In this document: positions 5,181-9,268 of the stretch, in pieces | How the letters are laid out: each line of letters starts with the position of its first letter | Position numbering within the stretch: position 1 is the stretch's first letter | DNA from: a bacterium | Lineage (GTDB): Bacteria > Latescibacterota > UBA2968 > GCA-2709665 | Assembly (NCBI GenBank): GCA_027619145.1 | Contig: JAQCGA010000118.1 | Span: 1-9,268, forward strand | DNA: 9,268 nucleotides | Direction of reading: 5' to 3' | Notes under the pieces: model-generated | Seen by the model: only the letters and a program-made list of their open reading frames with translations | Databases searched by the model: none | Told to the model about the DNA's origin: nothing | Program-made: the position numbers and the translations under genes

Positions 5181-7325
5181 GGGGATTCCTTTCAGGTTCC
5201 GGAGTTTTTGTCGGGTGAGTTCGATAAAACGTTCGTCGCCTTGCCAGGTGCGCAAGAAGGTTTCGTAAGCGGAAACAGCACGATGCGTGTCCAGTTTTGC
5301 AGCGTAGAGGTCGCCCAGGTTGTGGTGCACGCGGGCATAGGTGGGACGCAAGGAGAGGGCTTCTAAATAGGCTTGTTCTGCGTCATCCAGCCTGCCCAAC
5401 CGTACAAGGACCGCACCCAGATTATTTGATACGACCGGATCGTTCGGTGCAAAGTGCAGTGCCTGGCTGTAGGCTGTTGCCGCGGCTTCAAAGTGGTTGT
5501 TTGCCTGAAGCGCATTGCCCAGGCTATGATAAAGGTCTGGCGCGTCCGGTGTAAGCGCAAGGGCTTTGCGGTAGGCTTGTTCGGCTTCATCCCAGCGGCC
5601 GAGTTGAAGCAGGTTGTACGCCAGGCCCTGCGCTGCATCGGGAGACCGTGGAAATAACCGATGTTCGATTTCGTACTGCTGGGCAGCCAGATCGTACTGG
5701 CCCAGATTTTCGTAGGCAGCGGCCAGCGCCGCATGGCCGTCGTTGGGCTGGTAGCGAAAGGCTTTGTGGTAGGCTTGCACGGCGTCTTCGGAATGTCCCT
5801 GTGCATCCAGGGCCCGGCCCTGGAGCAAAAGGGCACGGTGGTTAAACGAACCCCATTCCAGGGCTTCTTGTGTTGCCTGGGCAACGCGAGGCCAGGCTTG
5901 TTGTCTCCAGGCAATGACCGCCTGGAGGTAGGGGGCATCGAAACGAATCTGGCGGTATGTGGTATACAGGGCGAGACAAAGTAGAAGCACTGCCAGGCCA
6001 AGTGCTGGAAAGAGGAGGCGCGGTGTGGCTCTTCTTTGTTTGTGGACCGTGCCCAGCAGCACGGGAGCAGTGCCCAGCCCCAACCAGAAGATAAAGGAGG
6101 GTGCGATACGCTCTTTGGGAAAACTGAAACAGCTATGGCCGATCAGTGCCAGGATGCCCAGTGCGATGCCGAAGGCTCGTACTGTATCCGGTGTCCATTG
6201 TGCGGTGCGTAACGCACGCCATGTGGTTCGAAAAAAGACAAACAGCAACCAGGCGTAACAGGCAAACCCCAGGAGGCCAATTTCGGATAGAATCCAGAGC
6301 AGGTCATTGTGCGGGCGCTGGGGCGCGGCGTTGGCTGTGATCCAGTCGCCCCGGTCATAAAGAGGATAGGCAACCTGCCAGCTTCCCAGGCCTACGCCCA
6401 GGAACGGATGGTCCCGGATCATTTCCAGGGTGTGCTGCCAGAGGGTGAGACGACCGCGGGCATCGGCAGAGGAGAACGCGGCTTCCAGGGCTGTGAGTGT
6501 GTCGGTTTTCCGTTCGTCGAAACGGAATTTGCCTTCTTGTTGCATGCGGTGAGACAGGGTTGCGCCCCCCGCAAGGATCAGCAGGCAGCATGCGATAGTG
6601 AGCATGCGACGGCGCGCGCCGGGTGTTTGGGTTGGGCCTATGTTGTGGCGGAGGCGAAACCAGAGGAGGATAAGAGCGCCAACAAAAAGAGAAAGTCCGA
6701 GACCGAGCCAGGCACCCCGGGTGCGTGTATAGACCAGGAAGAGGGTCATCAGGGTGGCCGATGTTGCCCAGGCGATGAGGCCGTTGCGAGAGGCCGAGGC
6801 CCAGGCGAACGTTATGACTGGAGGAATAGAGGCCACGAGGTAACTGGCGGCAAAATTGCGATAGCCGAAAGTGGCGCTGGGGTTGCCCACCGTAGGGACC
6901 CAGGAGAATGCCCACCCGAAATACTGGGCGATCCCGATACAGGAAGCAGCGGCTCCTGTGGCGGCGCTTACGGCCCACACGGTGCGGATTGCCGGAGATG
7001 GTAGTGTGGCGGCAATCCGCATCAGAACGAGGAAGGTGAAGAGTCTCCCGGCCTGAACCAGACCTTCGACGGGATTGGTTGCCCAGAAGACAGATGCGAT
7101 GGACAGGCCTACGTAACACAGGGCCGGGAGGACGAGCGGGTGTTTTGTAAGGGATGAATATTTTCGCAGGCTGATTGCCCAGCCTCCCAGCCCGACCAGG
7201 AGTAGGACCTGGAGCAAGAAGAGACGTGGGAGCAATGCAAACTCGAACAAGTCTGGCCAATAGACGAGAGGAATCAGGGCCGCGCAAAGGGCCAGAACCG
7301 TTGTGCGGGATGGTGCGGAAATCAC
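5178..7325 (-). CDS. Wzy_C-type O-antigen ligase/polymerase with about six TPRs (paralogue C, second in array)
   Basis: The 715-residue product has the same plan as its neighbours. About nine spans lie in residues 9-255, then a loop (256-340), about four spans (343-456), and a TPR stack (494-695). Motifs are GYRNFA (154-159), YTRTRGAW (199-206), DERK (270-273), RGRL (290-293), PHND (338-341) with H339, and GHSCFSFPKER (396-406), where lysine replaces the first arginine found in the other three. The second TPR (about 528-560) is the most irregular. The start is GTG at 7323-7325. It overlaps the TGA of gene D by GTGA, aligns with the N-terminus of B, and has GGAG 7 bases upstream. A longer frame reaching 7406 would overlap D by 85 bases and add a proline- and arginine-rich stretch with no counterpart in the paralogues, so it is not used. 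The substrate is unknown. Confidence 0.88.
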   Translation of the reverse strand: MISAPSRTTVLALCAALIPLVYWPDLFEFALLPRLFLLQVLLLVGLGGWAISLRKYSSLTKHPLVLPALCYVGLSIASVFWATNPVEGLVQAGRLFTFLVLMRIAATLPSPAIRTVWAVSAATGAAASCIGIAQYFGWAFSWVPTVGNPSATFGYRNFAASYLVASIPPVITFAWASASRNGLIAWATSATLMTLFLVYTRTRGAWLGLGLSLFVGALILLWFRLRHNIGPTQTPGARRRMLTIACCLLILAGGATLSHRMQQEGKFRFDERKTDTLTALEAAFSSADARGRLTLWQHTLEMIRDHPFLGVGLGSWQVAYPLYDRGDWITANAAPQRPHNDLLWILSEIGLLGFACYAWLLFVFFRTTWRALRTAQWTPDTVRAFGIALGILALIGHSCFSFPKERIAPSFIFWLGLGTAPVLLGTVHKQRRATPRLLFPALGLAVLLLCLALYTTYRQIRFDAPYLQAVIAWRQQAWPRVAQATQEALEWGSFNHRALLLQGRALDAQGHSEDAVQAYHKAFRYQPNDGHAALAAAYENLGQYDLAAQQYEIEHRLFPRSPDAAQGLAYNLLQLGRWDEAEQAYRKALALTPDAPDLYHSLGNALQANNHFEAAATAYSQALHFAPNDPVVSNNLGAVLVRLGRLDDAEQAYLEALSLRPTYARVHHNLGDLYAAKLDTHRAVSAYETFLRTWQGDERFIELTRQKLRNLKGIP
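7322..7325 (-). promoter_or_regulatory. GTGA stop/start overlap of genes D and C
   Basis: On the minus strand GTGA contains both the GTG start of C (7325-7323) and the TGA stop of D (7324-7322). GGAG (7333-7336 on the plus strand as CTCC) lies 7 bases before the GTG, inside the D coding sequence. This is the usual layout for translational coupling and supports the chosen start of C. Confidence 0.8.
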
Positions 7326-9268
7326 TGTGCTTCTCCGGTGAGGCGGCGCTGGATTTCGGCAATTCGAGCGCGTGCGGTTTCGGCCTGTTGTAGAGGGCCT
7401 GTCCAACTGTTGAGGAAGCGTCTGTAGGCTTGCAAGGCGAGCGGGAAAGCCGTGGTATCCTGGGCTGCAATTTCATAATACGTGTCTGCCAGATTGTGGA
7501 GAATCCAGGGTTCGTTGGGAGCCAGTTTCAGGGCTTTTTTGTAGGCAGCAATTGCGCTGTCTGCATGGCCGACGGCCATGTGAGCCAGGCCCAGATTGTT
7601 GTAGGTAATCACATTCCGTGGGTCTGGGTTTTTGAGCGAGAGCCTGTATGCCTCGATGGCTGCCTGAACATCGCCACGCTTTTGATACACACCGCCCAGA
7701 TCGTTGTACACTTCGTAATATCCAGGGGAAATTTCCAGCATTCGCTTGAACATGTCTTCTGCCTGCTCCAGGCTGTCCTGCTGGGCGTAGCCTGCGCCCA
7801 GGTCTCCCATCAGTTGGAGTGAATGCGGGTGATGGCGCAATCCTTCTAAATTGTCTGTGCGTGCCTGCTGTAGAAAACCTGCCGCACGGTGTCCTTTGCC
7901 CAGAAGGAGGTACACTTGAGGGTCGAACGGCCCATACTGCAACGCGGTGCTTGCTTCGTGCAGGGTAGCCGAAAGGTCTCCTCCGCGATAATATTGATGG
8001 GACCTGAGATAGTGTCTATCGAAGAGGACGTGGCGAGAGGTAAACCAGACCGTGGCCAGTAGCAAAACTGGAAGGAGGTACAGGGCCAATTGGGGACGTT
8101 GTACCGGGCGGTTTGTACGGCGAAGGCGTGGCCGGGGGGTATCCAGCAGGGCCAGGATGCCCAGAGCCACCCAGAAAAGCAGGGAGGTTTCGGCGCGTTC
8201 TCTGGGGAAGCTGAAGAGGCCGTGGCCGAGCATGGCCAGGAGACTTGCGCCAAATGCGGTGGCGTAGAGTGCGCGTTCGGGGCGCCCCGGGGTACGCAAA
8301 ACGCGTACGACGGAGGCTGCTGCAACCAGAAGCAACCAGAAAAAGGCGGCCAGGCCAGGCAGGCCGAGTTCGGCAGCGATCCAGAGAAGATCGTTGTGTG
8401 GGCGTGCGGGTTCGGAGCCGGGTTTGAGCATGTCACCCCCGTCGTACGGGGGATACTGGAAGCGCCAGTTGCCGGGGCCAACGCCGAGGGGATGGTCTGC
8501 AATCATTGCGAGTGTATGGCGCCAGAGTGCGAGTCGCCCACGGTCTGCTCCCGGCGTTGTCACGGAAGCCAGCGCGTCTGCGAGTTTCATTTTTTCTTCA
8601 TCGATGGTACGAGATTGATAGGAGATGACTTGAGGAGGTAGCAGAGCGAGGCCGGCGCAGAAGAGGATGACGCAGACTGAGACGATCAGGCCAGCGCGGG
8701 CGCATAATGCACTTCCCGCCACAGCGAACGGTGTTTTCCAATGCCACCTCGCGTGACCGATCAGAAGCGCTGTGAGAATGGCAGCACCTGCCAGCCCGGC
8801 CCAGGCACCCCGGCTACGGGTATAAACGAGGAAGACGACCATCAGGCCCGTGGCACATGCGCCGAGGCAGGTATCGCGAAGGTTCTGGCCGCGCAGCCAC
8901 AGGGCCAGGGCCAGCGGAATATTCATGACCAGGAATGAGGCGGCAAAGTTGCGGTAGCCGAAGGTTGCGGAGGGGCGCCCGCTGGAGGGGAGCCAGCCCA
9001 TTGGTACTCCACGGCTTTCCAGGATGCCCAGAACGGATACGGCGATGCCTACAACGGCCGCCGCGCGGAGCAGGCTGGAAATGGATGCGGCAGGGAAGGT
9101 GGCTACCAGGATGAGGAAGAGCAGGGCAAATGTGAGCTGATGGGAAAGGTCTATGAGTGCAGCCACAGGGTTGAGTGCCTGCGCAAACGCCAGTACGCTC
9201 AGGGTTAGATAAACCAGGACGGGCAGATTGAAGCGGGTTTTATGGAATCCCGGAATACGACCGGCCCG
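7322..9268 (-). CDS. Wzy_C-type O-antigen ligase/polymerase with about five TPRs (paralogue D, first in view), N-terminus cut by window edge
   Basis: The open frame runs to base 9268 without a stop, giving 648 visible residues; by comparison with B and C roughly 55-60 N-terminal residues are outside. A GTG at 9164-9166 is not the start: the 34 codons before it encode a membrane span (N-L-P-V-L-V-Y-L-T-L-S) that aligns with span 3 of the other paralogues. Motifs, in visible numbering, are GYRNFA (104-109), YTRSRGAW (149-156), RGRL (243-246), PHND (290-293) with H291, and GHGLFSFPRER (348-358). The motif before the loop end is shortened to H-P-L-G-V-G, where the others have H-P-x-L-G-V-G. About five TPRs follow (448-624). 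The last has a small insert (A-A-Q-D-T-T-A-F-P), and the tail reads W-T-G-P instead of W-x-G-D. The TGA stop overlaps the GTG start of gene C. The operon probably continues to the right. Confidence 0.87.
   Translation of the reverse strand, partial: RAGRIPGFHKTRFNLPVLVYLTLSVLAFAQALNPVAALIDLSHQLTFALLFLILVATFPAASISSLLRAAAVVGIAVSVLGILESRGVPMGWLPSSGRPSATFGYRNFAASFLVMNIPLALALWLRGQNLRDTCLGACATGLMVVFLVYTRSRGAWAGLAGAAILTALLIGHARWHWKTPFAVAGSALCARAGLIVSVCVILFCAGLALLPPQVISYQSRTIDEEKMKLADALASVTTPGADRGRLALWRHTLAMIADHPLGVGPGNWRFQYPPYDGGDMLKPGSEPARPHNDLLWIAAELGLPGLAAFFWLLLVAAASVVRVLRTPGRPERALYATAFGASLLAMLGHGLFSFPRERAETSLLFWVALGILALLDTPRPRLRRTNRPVQRPQLALYLLPVLLLATVWFTSRHVLFDRHYLRSHQYYRGGDLSATLHEASTALQYGPFDPQVYLLLGKGHRAAGFLQQARTDNLEGLRHHPHSLQLMGDLGAGYAQQDSLEQAEDMFKRMLEISPGYYEVYNDLGGVYQKRGDVQAAIEAYRLSLKNPDPRNVITYNNLGLAHMAVGHADSAIAAYKKALKLAPNEPWILHNLADTYYEIAAQDTTAFPLALQAYRRFLNSWTGPLQQAETARARIAEIQRRLTGEAQ

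Noticed and set aside
6309..7004. Open frame of 231 codons on the plus strand opposite gene C
   Set aside because: It is antisense to the well-supported membrane domain of C, has a low-complexity G/R/E-rich product and no recognisable motif. It arises from codon bias in the true gene.
6355..7476. Open frame of 373 codons on the minus strand overlapping C and D
   Set aside because: It is a frame-shifted shadow of C and D with a proline/arginine/serine-rich product. It spans the D/C junction, where both real frames are clear.
9164..9166. GTG as the start of paralogue D
   Set aside because: The frame is open to the window edge, the residues before this codon align with a membrane span of the other paralogues, and no ribosome-binding site fits.
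938..9268. Reading the array as bicarbonate transport (IctB-like) proteins, which share the Wzy_C domain
   Set aside because: The P-H-N-x(9)-G-L-x-G motif, large loop and TPR fusion fit glycan ligases or polymerases better, and nothing nearby points to carbon uptake. It remains a remote alternative.

Overview
The window comes from a bacterial chromosome of moderately high G+C. It carries a bacterial S20 gene and genes preceded by GGAGG- or AGGA-type Shine-Dalgarno sites, with several TTG and GTG starts. The four large genes are integral-membrane enzymes of the O-antigen ligase/polymerase superfamily (Wzy_C type), which suggests a cell that builds lipid-linked surface glycans, most likely a Gram-negative. 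The phylum cannot be fixed from this sequence. The clear Shine-Dalgarno sites argue against a typical Bacteroidetes.

Layout, left to right. (1) Bases 2-106, plus strand: the last 34 residues of a CysK-type cysteine synthase. (2) A strong bidirectional hairpin terminator at 123-159, shared by two convergent genes. (3) rpsT (ribosomal protein S20), minus strand, 176-427, with a TTG start. (4) A non-coding gap at 428-756, divergently flanked, with small hairpins on the rpsT leader side and a possible promoter for the next gene. (5) An unrecognised 41-residue single-span membrane protein, plus strand, 757-882, followed by its own hairpin terminator at 917-947. (6) Bases 938-9268, minus strand: four tandem, tightly packed paralogous genes. 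Each encodes a 12-13-span Wzy_C membrane domain fused to a C-terminal TPR domain. The first gene in transcription order runs off the right edge.

The four paralogues are named D, C, B and A in transcription order. They share the same blocks in the same order: an N-terminal Y-x-L-x-P-[RK] turn, PSAT-[FL]-GYRN, YTR-[TS]-RGAW, an extracytoplasmic loop with DE-[KR]-K and RGRL, the catalytic-type PHN-D motif, H-x-x-F-S-F-P-[RK]-E-R, a final membrane span, and a TPR stack ending in F-L-x-x-W-x-G. They differ most in TPR number: about five in D, six in C, four in B and seven in A. Gene junctions are a 4-nt overlap (D/C), directly abutting stop and start codons (C/B) and a 4-nt gap (B/A), so they are almost certainly co-transcribed and probably translationally coupled.

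The four-fold array of ligase/polymerase-TPR fusions is the outstanding feature. Such enzymes usually occur singly among glycosyltransferases. Here four stand side by side with no other sugar gene in view. A reasonable inference is a set of parallel glycan ligases or polymerases that differ in acceptor, donor or partner protein. The real substrate cannot be read from the sequence.
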